From Mycetocola_A sp015752285 (GTDB taxonomy: Bacteria > Actinomycetota > Actinomycetes > Actinomycetales > Microbacteriaceae): a stretch of DNA of 64,000 nucleotides. The notes below the pieces were generated by a model. That model did no database searches and was not told where the DNA came from. It saw nothing but the letters and a program-made list of their open reading frames with translations. Location: the NCBI RefSeq assembly GCF_015752285.1, contig NZ_JADOUY010000003.1:310001-374000 (forward strand). The letters run 5' to 3'. The translations under genes and the position numbers were made by a program. Shown here one piece after another: positions 42,503 through 51,065 of this stretch. How positions within the stretch are numbered: position 1 is the first letter of the stretch; each line of letters starts with the position of its first letter.

Positions 42503-44527
42503 ATGATGCTGACAGGGACACGCCACCGGGTCGTCGCGGGACTGACCGCTGCCCTCCTCACGATCGGGACGCTCGGTCTCGGCGTTGCCGTCCCGGCGAC
42601 GGCGGCCCCGGCTCCGCTGACCAACCTTGCCCACCTCGACTTCCTGCTCGACGATGTCGCTCCGTCGTCGACGGCCGAGCACACGACCTACCGCCTCGCA
42701 GAAGAACCCGACCTCGTCATGCCGTGGACCTACGCGGATGCCCGCGACGGCGGGACCTTCGAACGGGTCGGTGGCGGACCGCTCGATCCTGCGACGGGAT
42801 ATTGGGGTCAGGGCGCATACAACGCCGACGACGTCACCCGGGCAGCGGTCGTGTACCTGCGACACTGGAAGCAGTTCGGCGACGGCGCGTCGAAAGACAA
42901 GGCCTACGAACTTCTCCGCTCGGTCGCATACCTGCAGACGGTCTCAGGCCCGAACGCCGGCAACGTGGTGCTGTGGATGCAGGACGACGGCACGCTCAAT
43001 CCCAGCGCCGAGCCGGTCGAGCTTCCTGACCCATCCGACTCGGCCGAAAGCTACTGGGTCGCCCGCACCCTCTGGGCTCTCGGCGAGGGATACGCCGCCT
43101 TTCGCGACGTCGATGCGGAGTTCGCCGAGTTCCTTCAGGACCGCATGCAGCTCAGCGTCTCGGCCGTCCAGCGCCAGGTTCTCGACACCTACGGCACTTA
43201 CCTCGTCGTCGACGGGGTGAAGCTTCCGTCCTGGCTGATCACCAACGGCGCTGACGCCAGCGCGGAAGCGGTGCTCGGACTCGCGGCGTACTCCACGGCA
43301 GCGCCCACGGATGCTGCCGCGCGCGACACCCTGAAGAAGCTCGCTGAAGGAATCTCCAAGATGGGTCAGGGCGACGTGCGTACCTGGCCGTACGGCGCGA
43401 TCCTGCCGTGGGCCGAGTCCCGCTCGAACTGGCACGCCTGGGGAACCCAGATGCCCGCGGCCCTCGCCGCGGCATCCACCGCTCTCGGCCAGCCGAAACT
43501 GCTCACCCCGGCGATCGCCGACTCTGCCGTGTTCGACCCGATCCTGCTCACCGCCGGTGGCCCTGACAACGCCTGGCTTCCCTCGCCGATCGACCGAACC
43601 CAGATCGCCTACGGTATCGACTCGCGCCTGCAGTCCCTGATCGGTGTCGCGAAAGCCGGGTCACGTCCCGGGCTCACCGAACTCGCCGGTCTCGTCGGCA
43701 GCTGGTACTTCGGCACCAACGCTTCGGGTGAGGCCGTCTACGATCCTGCCACCGGCGTGACGTACGACGGTGTCGCCGCCGACGGAACGATCAACCGCAA
43801 CAGTGGCGCTGAGAGCACCATCCACGGTCTGCTGTCGATGCTCGCGCTCGACGCGAATCCGGAGGTGGCCGCGCGTGCGACCGGAGCGAATGCCGTCGAA
43901 TCCCGGGCCGGACTCTCCGTCGTCGAAGCGGAGACGACAGCTGTCACGACCGGCAACGTCGTCGTCCCTGCCTCGAAGTGGACCGGAGAGTCCGAATATT
44001 CGAGCACCGGGTACCTCGAGTTGACACGGGGAGAGACCGCGAGGTTCAGGCTGCCGGCGTCGTCGTCGGCCCGGATCATCGAGCCCGTGATCTTCTCAGC
44101 CGAGAACGGCAAGGCGAGGTCGCTGTGGCGGAGCGGTGTGCTGCCGCTCGGAGTGCTCAAGCACGGAGTCGGCGCACAGGGCATCACCGCCGTCCCCGGA
44201 GCGCTTCTGCCGCAGTCGCTGCCGATCCCGGTTCCGGCGAAGCTGTCGAGTGTGTCTGTGGCCTCGCTCACAGGAACGGTGACCGTGGATGCCTTGCTCG
44301 TTCGCCCGGTCATCGGCCGCCTCGTCTTCGCAGGAGCTGCAGGCAGTACCGAGCTCGCCCACTCTTCCGGGGTGCTCCCGCAACGGGTCGTCCTGAACGA
44401 GGGCGGAACAGCGGGAACGCTCCGCAGTTACGACTCCGGCGGAAAGCTCGTCGCCACCTACGCGATCTCAGGTACGGCGACCATCACGATGAAGCCTGGT
44501 GGCTTCGCCGTGGTGACCAGCCCTTAG
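42503..44527 (+). CDS. large secreted protein of the glycan operon (putative alpha-helical-barrel hydrolase)
   Basis: A 674-residue exported protein with signal peptide 1-36 (hydrophobic core AALLTIGTLGLGVAV, cleavage near TAA-PAP). Residues 40-480 are mostly helical with regularly repeated Trp/Tyr/Gly-rich turns (WGQGAYNADDVTRAAVVYLRHWKQFG, SYWVARTLWALGEGYAAF, WPYGAILPWAESRSNWHAWG). These resemble (alpha/alpha)6-barrel glycosidases. RNSGAESTIHGLLSML near 440 looks like a conserved active-site stretch. The last 190 residues are beta-rich. I do not recognise a named family. As the last gene of the sugar-uptake operon (35 bp after GH130), it probably cuts or binds the extracellular glycan. Its TAG stop overlaps the exonuclease III stop. 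Confidence 0.7.
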   Translation: MMLTGTRHRVVAGLTAALLTIGTLGLGVAVPATAAPAPLTNLAHLDFLLDDVAPSSTAEHTTYRLAEEPDLVMPWTYADARDGGTFERVGGGPLDPATGYWGQGAYNADDVTRAAVVYLRHWKQFGDGASKDKAYELLRSVAYLQTVSGPNAGNVVLWMQDDGTLNPSAEPVELPDPSDSAESYWVARTLWALGEGYAAFRDVDAEFAEFLQDRMQLSVSAVQRQVLDTYGTYLVVDGVKLPSWLITNGADASAEAVLGLAAYSTAAPTDAAARDTLKKLAEGISKMGQGDVRTWPYGAILPWAESRSNWHAWGTQMPAALAAASTALGQPKLLTPAIADSAVFDPILLTAGGPDNAWLPSPIDRTQIAYGIDSRLQSLIGVAKAGSRPGLTELAGLVGSWYFGTNASGEAVYDPATGVTYDGVAADGTINRNSGAESTIHGLLSMLALDANPEVAARATGANAVESRAGLSVVEAETTAVTTGNVVVPASKWTGESEYSSTGYLELTRGETARFRLPASSSARIIEPVIFSAENGKARSLWRSGVLPLGVLKHGVGAQGITAVPGALLPQSLPIPVPAKLSSVSVASLTGTVTVDALLVRPVIGRLVFAGAAGSTELAHSSGVLPQRVVLNEGGTAGTLRSYDSGGKLVATYAISGTATITMKPGGFAVVTSP

Positions 44528-45363
44528 AAGATCATCGGCCGGTCGTCGTCGTCCTCGGTCGCGAGATCGAGGTCGACGAGGACAGGCACGTGGTCGCTCG
44601 GGGCTTCGCCCTTACGCTCGTTGCGGTGGATCGAGGCATCCGTCACCAGGTCGGCGAACGCCGGCGAGCCGAGGATGAAATCGATGCGCATGCCCTCGTT
44701 ACGGGGGAAGCGCAGTTGCTTGTAGTCCCAGTAGGTGAAACCGTCAGGGACGATCGGTCGAACGACGTCGGTCAGGCCGATCTCACCGAACGCCGCAAGG
44801 GCGTCGCGCTCCGGCGGGGAGACATGGGTGGACAGGCCGGGAACGACGGTGGGATCGCCCATGTCCGAGTCGAACGGGGCGACGTTGAAATCGCCCAGAA
44901 GCGCGAAGGGGACGCCGGGGTTGGCGGCGAGCCAGCCGGCGGCATCCGCTTTCAACCGTGCGAGCCAGTCCAGTTTGTAGACGTAGTGCGGGTCGTCGAG
45001 TGCACGGCCGTTCGGCACGTACAGGCTCCACAGCCTGACCCCGTGAACGGTGGCGCCGAGCGCGCGCGCTTCGAGCGGAAGCCCTGGCCCTTCTTCGCCT
45101 TTGAGGAATCCGGGCATGTCGGTGAATTGCGTGACGACATCCGTCATCGGGAGGCGGCTGGCGATGGCCACACCGTTCCACTGGTTCAGGCCGTGGACGG
45201 CGACCTCGTAGCCGGCCTCCTCGAACTGCTCGAGCGGGAACTGCTCAGGCTTGCACTTGATCTCCTGCATGGCCAGGACATCGACGTCCTCACGGATCAT
45301 CCAGTCGACGGTGCGGTTCACGCGGGCTCGAATCGAGTTGACGTTCCAGGTGGCGATGCGCAT
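44524..45363 (-). CDS. xth: exodeoxyribonuclease III
   Basis: A 279-residue Mg2+-dependent exonuclease/AP endonuclease used in base-excision repair. It begins MRIATWNVNSIRAR (metal-binding Asn). QEIKCKPEQFP near residue 34 holds the catalytic Glu, LYVPNG near 113, LLGDFNVAP near 160 holds the Asp-x-Asn pair, and SDHVPVLVDLDL near 260 holds the catalytic Asp-His. Length matches XthA-type enzymes. ATG 45363 is the family start; 134 upstream codons run antisense to the F420 enzyme gene and are excluded. The gene is divergent from the Fgd-like gene with a 102-bp gap. Confidence 0.95.
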   Translation of the reverse strand: MRIATWNVNSIRARVNRTVDWMIREDVDVLAMQEIKCKPEQFPLEQFEEAGYEVAVHGLNQWNGVAIASRLPMTDVVTQFTDMPGFLKGEEGPGLPLEARALGATVHGVRLWSLYVPNGRALDDPHYVYKLDWLARLKADAAGWLAANPGVPFALLGDFNVAPFDSDMGDPTVVPGLSTHVSPPERDALAAFGEIGLTDVVRPIVPDGFTYWDYKQLRFPRNEGMRIDFILGSPAFADLVTDASIHRNERKGEAPSDHVPVLVDLDLATEDDDDRPMIF

Positions 45364-45465
45364 GGACTCCACGCTATCCGAGGCCACGGACCCTCGATGA
45401 CACCATGCTGTCAATCCCGGCCGCTCGGCGCAGACGAGCTCGCCCGTGTGCGCGAAGATGGGGGG

Positions 45466-46467
45466 ATGGGTTCTCTTTCGATCGGCTACGCGGCGATGCT
45501 CGAGCAGTTCGCTCCGCAGGAGGCGGTTGCTCTCAGCGCCCTCGCTGAGCAGCATGGCTTCAGCGGGGTGATGGCAGCGGACCACTTCCAGCCGTGGGTG
45601 CCGCAGCAGGGCCAGTCGTCGTTCGTCTGGAGCGTGCTTGCCGCGCTCGGTGAACGCACGACGGGGGATTTCGGGCCAGGGGTGACTGCGCCGACGTTCC
45701 GCTGGCATCCGGCCATGGTCGCTCAGGCATCGGCGACGCTCGCGGCGATGTACCCGGGCAGGCACTGGCTCGGACTCGGGTCAGGCGAGGCTCTCAACGA
45801 GCACATCGTCGGCCAGTACTGGCCTGAGGCCCCCGAACGCATCAACCGCATGTTCGAAGCGGTCGACGTGATCAAGAAACTCTTCGCTGCGTCGCTCGCC
45901 GGTCGCGACGTCAAGCACACCGGCCAGTTCTTCAAGCTCGAGTCCACGCGGCTGTGGACCATGCCAGATGTCGCGCCCGAAATCCTGGTGGCAACGGCCG
46001 GGCCGGTGACGGCGAAGCGCGCAGGCAAGAACGTCGACGGACTCATCACCGTCGGTGCGCCGCTGGAGAAGATCGCGATGCTGTTCACCCGGTTCGCCGA
46101 GGGCGCGCGCGAGGCGGGCAGGAACCCGGCGACGATGCCGAGGGTGCTGCAACTGCACCTGTCGTGGGCGCCGACCGATGAGGAAGCCATGCGCAACGCC
46201 CTGGTCGAGTGGCCCAACGGCGGTATGAAGTTCCCGAAGGCGGACATCCGTTCTCCGTTCGAGTTCGAGCAGATGGCGAAGATGGTTCGCCCGGAGGACT
46301 TCGACGGCCGGATGGTCGTCTCGTCAGACCCCGACGTGCACCGCGCGCACATCCAGCGGTTCGCCGACCTCGGCTTCGACCGGATCTACCTGCACAATGT
46401 CGGTCGCAACCAGCGCGAGTGGATCGAGACCTTCGGTCGCGACGTCCTCCCTGCACTGGTGCGCTGA
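45466..46467 (+). CDS. F420-dependent glucose-6-phosphate dehydrogenase-like oxidoreductase
   Basis: A 333-residue LLM-family enzyme close to the F420-dependent glucose-6-phosphate dehydrogenase (Fgd) group. The first residues SIGYAAMLEQFAPQEAV place Glu13 as in Fgd1. ADHFQPW gives Asp39, His40 and Trp44, and GSGEALNEH gives Glu108, all known active-site positions of Fgd1. The phosphate-contact Arg is kept in DGRMVVSSDPD and a Lys in KFPKADI, but the position of Fgd1 Lys198 appears to be Ala (TVGAPLEK). It may therefore act on another sugar phosphate or alcohol. ATG 45466 follows a G-rich stretch. cofE begins 3 bp after its stop, so the cofactor user and cofactor maker share a transcript. Confidence 0.85.
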   Translation: MGSLSIGYAAMLEQFAPQEAVALSALAEQHGFSGVMAADHFQPWVPQQGQSSFVWSVLAALGERTTGDFGPGVTAPTFRWHPAMVAQASATLAAMYPGRHWLGLGSGEALNEHIVGQYWPEAPERINRMFEAVDVIKKLFAASLAGRDVKHTGQFFKLESTRLWTMPDVAPEILVATAGPVTAKRAGKNVDGLITVGAPLEKIAMLFTRFAEGAREAGRNPATMPRVLQLHLSWAPTDEEAMRNALVEWPNGGMKFPKADIRSPFEFEQMAKMVRPEDFDGRMVVSSDPDVHRAHIQRFADLGFDRIYLHNVGRNQREWIETFGRDVLPALVR

Positions 46468-46470
46468 GCG

Positions 46471-47250
46471 ATGCTGAGCATCTGGGCACCGGACGGCATT
46501 CCGGAGATCGACGCAGGAACCGACCTCACCACTGTCGTTGCGGATGCCGTCGGCACCGACCTGCAGAACGGCGACATCCTCCTCATCACGTCGAAGATCG
46601 TGTCGAAGGCCGAGGGCAGGCGGGTCGACGCACTCGACCGGGAGCAGGCCATCACCGACGAGACGGTGCGCGTGGTCGCCAGCCGGGAGCATCCGAACGG
46701 GGTCACTCGAATCGTTGAGAACAAGCTCGGTCTCGTGATGGCCGCAGCGGGTGTCGACTCGAGCAACACGCCTGACGGCACTGTACTGCTGCTCCCCGTC
46801 GACCCGGATGCCTCCGCGCGCACAATCCGCGCCGGCCTGCGGTCACGCCTCGGCATCGCGGTCGGGGTGCTCATCACCGACACCGTCGGACGGCCGTGGC
46901 GTGACGGCCAGACCGACATCGCGATCGGCGCTGCTGGCGTCCGTGTGGTCGACGACCTGCGCGGACAGACGGATGCCTCCGGCCGACCCCTCACCGTGAC
47001 GATCACGGCGGTCGCAGACGAGTTGGCCGGCGCAGCCGACCTGGTCAAGGGTAAGGCGTTCGGTCGGCCGGTCGCTGTCGTGCGCGGTCTGCCTCACCTG
47101 CTTACCGACGACGACGGACCCGGCGCTCGCGCTTTGGTGCGCGACGCCGAGAAGGACATGTTCCGTCTTGGCAGCGACGAGGCCTGGGCTGCCGGTTTTG
47201 CGGCAGCCTCGGCTGTTCCGAGGGGAAACCCGGAGGCCGGTAACACTTGA
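46471..47250 (+). CDS. cofE: coenzyme F420-0:L-glutamate ligase
   Basis: A 259-residue single-domain CofE, which adds gamma-linked glutamates to F420-0 with GTP. Conserved parts are NGDILLITSKIVSKAEGR near residue 34, SREHPNGVTRIVENKLGLVMAAAGVDSSN near 72-100, LLLPVDPDASARTIRAGL near 105 and ITDTVGRPWRDGQTDIAIGAAG near 135. The C-terminal nitroreductase-like domain of mycobacterial FbiB is absent. ATG 46471 is 3 bp from the upstream Fgd-like gene. No other F420 biosynthesis genes (cofC, cofD/fbiA, cofG/H/fbiC) are in the window; the adjacent ABC cassette may supply the F420-0 precursor instead. Confidence 0.92.
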   Translation: MLSIWAPDGIPEIDAGTDLTTVVADAVGTDLQNGDILLITSKIVSKAEGRRVDALDREQAITDETVRVVASREHPNGVTRIVENKLGLVMAAAGVDSSNTPDGTVLLLPVDPDASARTIRAGLRSRLGIAVGVLITDTVGRPWRDGQTDIAIGAAGVRVVDDLRGQTDASGRPLTVTITAVADELAGAADLVKGKAFGRPVAVVRGLPHLLTDDDGPGARALVRDAEKDMFRLGSDEAWAAGFAAASAVPRGNPEAGNT

Positions 47251-47306
47251 GCCGTGCGGGGCGGTGACCATAGGGTGATCGCCAACGACAAGCGCTTGGA
47301 GAGAAC

Positions 47307-47966
47307 ATGTCCCTGGTCCGCGTGCACAACTTCTCGGTCTCGCTCGACGGCTTCGGTGCGGGGGAGGGCCAGCAGCTCGACGCTCCGTTCGGTCACGCCG
47401 GCTCGCGGCTCATGGAGTGGGCGGTCGGCACACGCACCTTCCGCGAGATGGGCATTCCTGGGGAGTCTCCCGGGTCATCCGGCGTCGACGACGCGTTCGC
47501 CAGGAACTGGGGCTCGGGGATCGGCGCGGAGATCATGGGGCGCAACAAGTTCGGCCCGCAGCGTGGCCAGTGGGAGGACGACGGGTGGAAGGGATGGTGG
47601 GACGCCGACCCCGTCTTCCACACCCCTGTCGTCGTTCTGACCCACCATCCCCGCCCGGCGCTAGAAATGGAGGGTGGAACAACCTTCCATTTCATCGATG
47701 CCGACCCCGTCGCCGCGCTCGAGCAGGCTCGGAACCTGGCCGGCGGCCTCGACGTCAGGATCGGTGGCGGCGTCAGCACGGTTCGGCAGTTCCTCGCAGC
47801 CGATCTGATCGACCACCTGCATATCGTGCTCGTACCGATCGTCCTGGGCAGGGGCGAACAGCTCTGGGATGGACTCGAAGAACTCGAGCAGCGCTTCGAC
47901 ATCGAAGCCACCCCGTCTCCCTCCGGAGTCGTCCACCTGATCTTCACCAGACGCACGGCAGGGTGA
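47307..47966 (+). CDS. dihydrofolate reductase / RibD C-terminal family protein
   Basis: A 219-residue protein of the RibD C-domain / DHFR-like superfamily. It begins SLVRVHNFSVSLDGF, typical of this group. GRNKFGPQRGQW near residue 80, FIDADPVAALEQARNLAGGLDVRIGGGVSTVRQFLAADLIDHLHIVLVPIVLG near 125-175 and the final beta strand LIFTRRTAG complete the NADPH-binding fold. The substrate is unknown; many members reduce pterin- or pyrimidine-type compounds. ATG 47307 follows GGAGAGAAC. It lies 56 bp after cofE on the same strand, so it may share its transcript. Some members of this fold use flavin or deazaflavin, but that is only a suggestion here. Confidence 0.82.
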   Translation: MSLVRVHNFSVSLDGFGAGEGQQLDAPFGHAGSRLMEWAVGTRTFREMGIPGESPGSSGVDDAFARNWGSGIGAEIMGRNKFGPQRGQWEDDGWKGWWDADPVFHTPVVVLTHHPRPALEMEGGTTFHFIDADPVAALEQARNLAGGLDVRIGGGVSTVRQFLAADLIDHLHIVLVPIVLGRGEQLWDGLEELEQRFDIEATPSPSGVVHLIFTRRTAG

Positions 47967-48021
47967 CCGCTGATTCTGGAGGACAAACCGGCAGCCGATA
48001 CGCCGATCGACCCGAAAAACG

Positions 48022-48849
48022 TCAGGTGGTGTCGAACGCGATCAGCGGCCGGCCGGTGCGCGGGTGCTCGAGCACGTCTGCGCGCACACCGTAGACCTCG
48101 CTGATGAGGTCGCCGGTGAGAACGGATGCCGCCGGCCCAGCCGCGACGACCCGCCCTGCGCTGAGCACGATCACCGCGTCGGCGTATGCCGCGGCGATGT
48201 TGAGGTCGTGGAGGGCAGCGACCGCGGTGAGACCTGCAGCTGTCTGTGCGCGCACCAGGGAGAGCAGGCTCAACTGGGCGCGCACGTCCAGGTGATTGGT
48301 CGGCTCATCGAGCAGCAGCAGCTTTGGCTCCTGTGCGAGAGCCCGCGCGAGATGGACGCGCTGCCGCTCACCGCCTGACAGGGTGTCGAATGGACGATCG
48401 GCGAAGGCCGTCATCCCGACGGCTGCCAGGGCATCAGCACCGATCCGCCGGTCATCCGGGCCCTCGGCAGACCAGCGGCCGATGTGCGGCGTGCGGCCGA
48501 GCAGCACGACGTCGCGCACCCGCAGTCCGGTGTCCCCGTCTCCGTGCTGCTCGCTCAGGGCGACGAGCCTGGCGCGGTCGCGCCGCTTCAGGGCGAGTAC
48601 GTCGTCGCCGTCGAACACCACCGTTCCCGACTGGATCGGCAAGGTGCCGACCATCAGCTGCAGCAGCGTCGACTTTCCGGCACCGTTCGGGCCGATCACC
48701 GCTCCGAACGAACCGACAGGCAGGTCGATGTCGACGCCATCGATGATCATCCGACCCTCGCGGGAAAAGACCAGCCGGTGAGCTGACAGTGCGGACTCGC
48801 CGGTGCGGGCGGCAACCGCGTCGCCGACGCCGTGATCGGTCGTCGTCAT
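48022..48849 (-). CDS. putative F420-0 ABC importer ATPase
   Basis: A 275-residue FecE/BtuD-type ATPase. Walker A GPNGAGKST is near residue 53, LSEQHGDGDTGLRVRDVVLLGRTPHIG near 95, the signature LSGGERQRVHLARAL near 150, Walker B LLLLDEPTNHLD near 170 and the switch His in ALHDLNIA. The start is ATG 48849 (MTTTDHG), overlapping the permease stop by ATGA. With the adjoining permease and binding protein it forms the three-gene cassette described for Actinobacteria as a proposed F420-0 importer. That cassette is often next to cofE, which is the case here. A siderophore or cobalamin substrate is the main alternative. Confidence 0.8.
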   Translation of the reverse strand: MTTTDHGVGDAVAARTGESALSAHRLVFSREGRMIIDGVDIDLPVGSFGAVIGPNGAGKSTLLQLMVGTLPIQSGTVVFDGDDVLALKRRDRARLVALSEQHGDGDTGLRVRDVVLLGRTPHIGRWSAEGPDDRRIGADALAAVGMTAFADRPFDTLSGGERQRVHLARALAQEPKLLLLDEPTNHLDVRAQLSLLSLVRAQTAAGLTAVAALHDLNIAAAYADAVIVLSAGRVVAAGPAASVLTGDLISEVYGVRADVLEHPRTGRPLIAFDTT

Positions 48850-49925
48850 GAGATCCTCCGCGCCCGGAACAGCAGCAGCGCGAAAACCGGTGCGCCGACG
48901 ACAGCGGTGAGGATACCGACCGGCAATTCGCGGGGGTCGAACAGGGTGCGTGCTCCGGTGTCGATCCAGATCAGGAAGATCGCTCCGGCCAGGGCCGAGA
49001 GCGGCAGGACGATGCGGTTTCGTGGCCCGGCGACGAGCCGGACGGCATGCGGCAGGATGAGCCCGACGAAGCCGATCGAGCCGGAGACGGCGACCATTCC
49101 TCCGGTGAGCAGAGCGGTCGCGGTGAGCAGCAGCCACCTGGTCGAGTCGACGCCGACACCGAGAGCGGATGCCGCCTGGTCGCCGAACGCGAACGCGTCG
49201 AGGGTGCGCCCGGTGAGCATCAGCGGCAGGCCGACGATGAGAAGAGCACCGAGGGCGATCGCGACAGCGGGCCAGCGTGCTCCGCTGAGTGAGCCGAGCA
49301 GCCAGCTCAGGATCTCGCGGTAGGTGTCACCGGTCGCCGACCAGAAGATCACGAGACTTGTCAGAGCGCCGAAGAAGCTCGACACCGCGAGCCCTGCCAG
49401 CACCGTTCGCGTCGGGGTGAGGGTGCCTGAGGCTCCGGCGAGCAGCAGGGTCGCGAGGAGCGCGGCGATGGCCCCCGCGAATGCGGCGACGGGCAGCAGA
49501 ACGCCCAGGCCGAGCAGGATGACGGCGACAGCGCCGAGGGATGCTCCTGACGACAGCCCGAGGAGGTACGGGTCGGCGAGCGGGTTGCGGGTGATCGCCT
49601 GCATCACCGTGCCGGCGAGCGCGAGCCCGGCGCCGACCGCCGCAGCGGTGAGAACCCGCGGCATCCGCAGTTCCCAGACGATCCCGTCACGAAGCGGCGA
49701 CAGAACCTCACCGCCGAACAACGTCGGATCAAGCCCGACGTGACCGAGAACGGAGCCCCACACCTCGGCGGGGCGGATGTCTGCCGGACCGAACGTCACG
49801 GTCACCACGATCGACAGCAGCAGAACGACGGACAGCACTCCTCCCCAGACCGCCGTCGGCACGCGGCGGACGGCCGGGCCGACGCGACGTGCCGTCCGGG
49901 GAGGGGGTGCTGCCGTTGCTGTCAC
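48846..49925 (-). CDS. putative F420-0 ABC importer permease (FecCD family)
   Basis: A 359-residue permease of the FecCD/BtuC family with about ten hydrophobic helices. Conserved parts are RMPRVLTAAAVGAGLALAGTVMQAITRNPLADPYLLGLSSGA near residue 88-128 and the C-terminal GSIGFVGLILPHAVRLVAGPRN near 285. Both are hallmarks of vitamin B12 and siderophore permeases, which fits uptake of a bulky cofactor such as F420-0. Start is GTG 49925, overlapping the binding-protein stop by GTGA. It is translationally coupled on both sides within the cassette. Confidence 0.85.
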   Translation of the reverse strand: MTATAAPPPRTARRVGPAVRRVPTAVWGGVLSVVLLLSIVVTVTFGPADIRPAEVWGSVLGHVGLDPTLFGGEVLSPLRDGIVWELRMPRVLTAAAVGAGLALAGTVMQAITRNPLADPYLLGLSSGASLGAVAVILLGLGVLLPVAAFAGAIAALLATLLLAGASGTLTPTRTVLAGLAVSSFFGALTSLVIFWSATGDTYREILSWLLGSLSGARWPAVAIALGALLIVGLPLMLTGRTLDAFAFGDQAASALGVGVDSTRWLLLTATALLTGGMVAVSGSIGFVGLILPHAVRLVAGPRNRIVLPLSALAGAIFLIWIDTGARTLFDPRELPVGILTAVVGAPVFALLLFRARRIS

Positions 49926-50920
49926 AGGCCGAGCGCCTCCAGCTGGTCGGCGAGCGTGGTGGCGGCTTCGACGTTGCGCACCCCACCCTCGGTCGCGGCG
50001 AACGGCACTGTGACGTACCGCTCGTTGACGACGGCGTCGAGTTTGGCGGTGGCCGGGTTGCTCTCCAGCACGCCGATCTTCTTCTCCGCTGTGCCCCAGT
50101 CAGAGACGACGAGCACGATCACATCGGGGTTGGCGTCGACGACGGCTTCCCAGTTGAACGGGGTCCACGAGTCATCCACCCCTGCCGCGATGTTGGTGAG
50201 GCCGACGGCATCCATGATCATCTGCGGTGCACCGCTGCCGGCGCCGACGTACGGGGTGTCTGAACCACTCGAGTACCAGAGCGCGCTGAGCCCGTCGACC
50301 GGGCTGATCGTCTCCAGCTCTGCCCGTTGCTCGTCGACCAGCGTCGCTGCGGCAGCTGAGACGTCGAAGATGGCGCCCATCTCGGTGATCTGGTCGAAGA
50401 CGTCATCGAACGCGAGGGTGTCCGGCCGACCGGCCTCCTTGCACGCGGCAGGCGAGACGTAGGTGTTCACGCCGAGGTCGCCGAGCGTCGCACGGTCACC
50501 GGCGGCGTCTGCGGCGAACGCCGACTCCCAGCCGGCGTAGACGAGGTCGGGTTCGAGGTCGAGCACGGCCTCCTGTCCTGGGACCTTGTCGCTGATGACG
50601 GGGACATCGTCGCCTCCGAGCGAGGCGGGGACGGGGCCGTCGGGGAAGGCCTGGCCGATAATCCGGTCGCCGAGCCCGAGTGCCAGGAGCATCTCGGTCG
50701 ACGTGGACTTCACGGTCAGAACCTTTTCAGGCGCCTTGTCGAAGGTGACCTCGGTGCCGCAGTTCTCGACGGTCAGCGGGTAGGAGGATGCCGGGTCGGC
50801 GGCGTCAGGGGACGGCGCAGTGGTCGGTGACGCGGCGCAGCCGGTCGCGGCGAACACCGCGGCGGCAGTGCCGAGAAGCGCAACGGAACGAAGAGAGCGA
50901 AAACGGGACAGGGATGTCAT
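49922..50920 (-). CDS. putative F420-0 ABC importer binding lipoprotein
   Basis: A 332-residue FepB/BtuF-type binding protein with a lipoprotein signal (AAVFAATGC, Cys near residue 28) and a Pro/Ala linker. The core has YPLTVENCGTEVTFDKAPEKVLTVKSTSTEMLLALGLGDRIIGQAF near 46-92, close to my memory of the proposed F420-0 binding-protein family. AVLDLEPDLVYAGWESAF near 118 and TNIAAGVDDSWTPFNWEAVV near 242 follow. ATG 50920 is chosen for the signal peptide and its upstream AGAGG. It is the first gene of the cassette; paired AACCGGT sites lie about 80-100 bp upstream. Iron-siderophore binding remains possible. Confidence 0.82.
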   Translation of the reverse strand: MTSLSRFRSLRSVALLGTAAAVFAATGCAASPTTAPSPDAADPASSYPLTVENCGTEVTFDKAPEKVLTVKSTSTEMLLALGLGDRIIGQAFPDGPVPASLGGDDVPVISDKVPGQEAVLDLEPDLVYAGWESAFAADAAGDRATLGDLGVNTYVSPAACKEAGRPDTLAFDDVFDQITEMGAIFDVSAAAATLVDEQRAELETISPVDGLSALWYSSGSDTPYVGAGSGAPQMIMDAVGLTNIAAGVDDSWTPFNWEAVVDANPDVIVLVVSDWGTAEKKIGVLESNPATAKLDAVVNERYVTVPFAATEGGVRNVEAATTLADQLEALGL

Positions 50921-51065
50921 GGGACCTCTGGGGTGTGAAACGGCGGAGTGCAGCACTGTCGTGCCGGACGACCCGCCACCCAAGTCCGGGCAAGCTCAAC
51001 CGGTCAAAGCCAACCGGTGGTCATCGTCAACGATACGCCCCTGACGTTTCGCCCGGGTAACACCG

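Noticed and set aside
43978..46467. An 829-codon open frame on the plus strand
   Set aside because: The first part overlaps the secreted-protein gene in another frame and the antisense of exonuclease III. The real protein starts at 45466 with the Fgd-like first strand.
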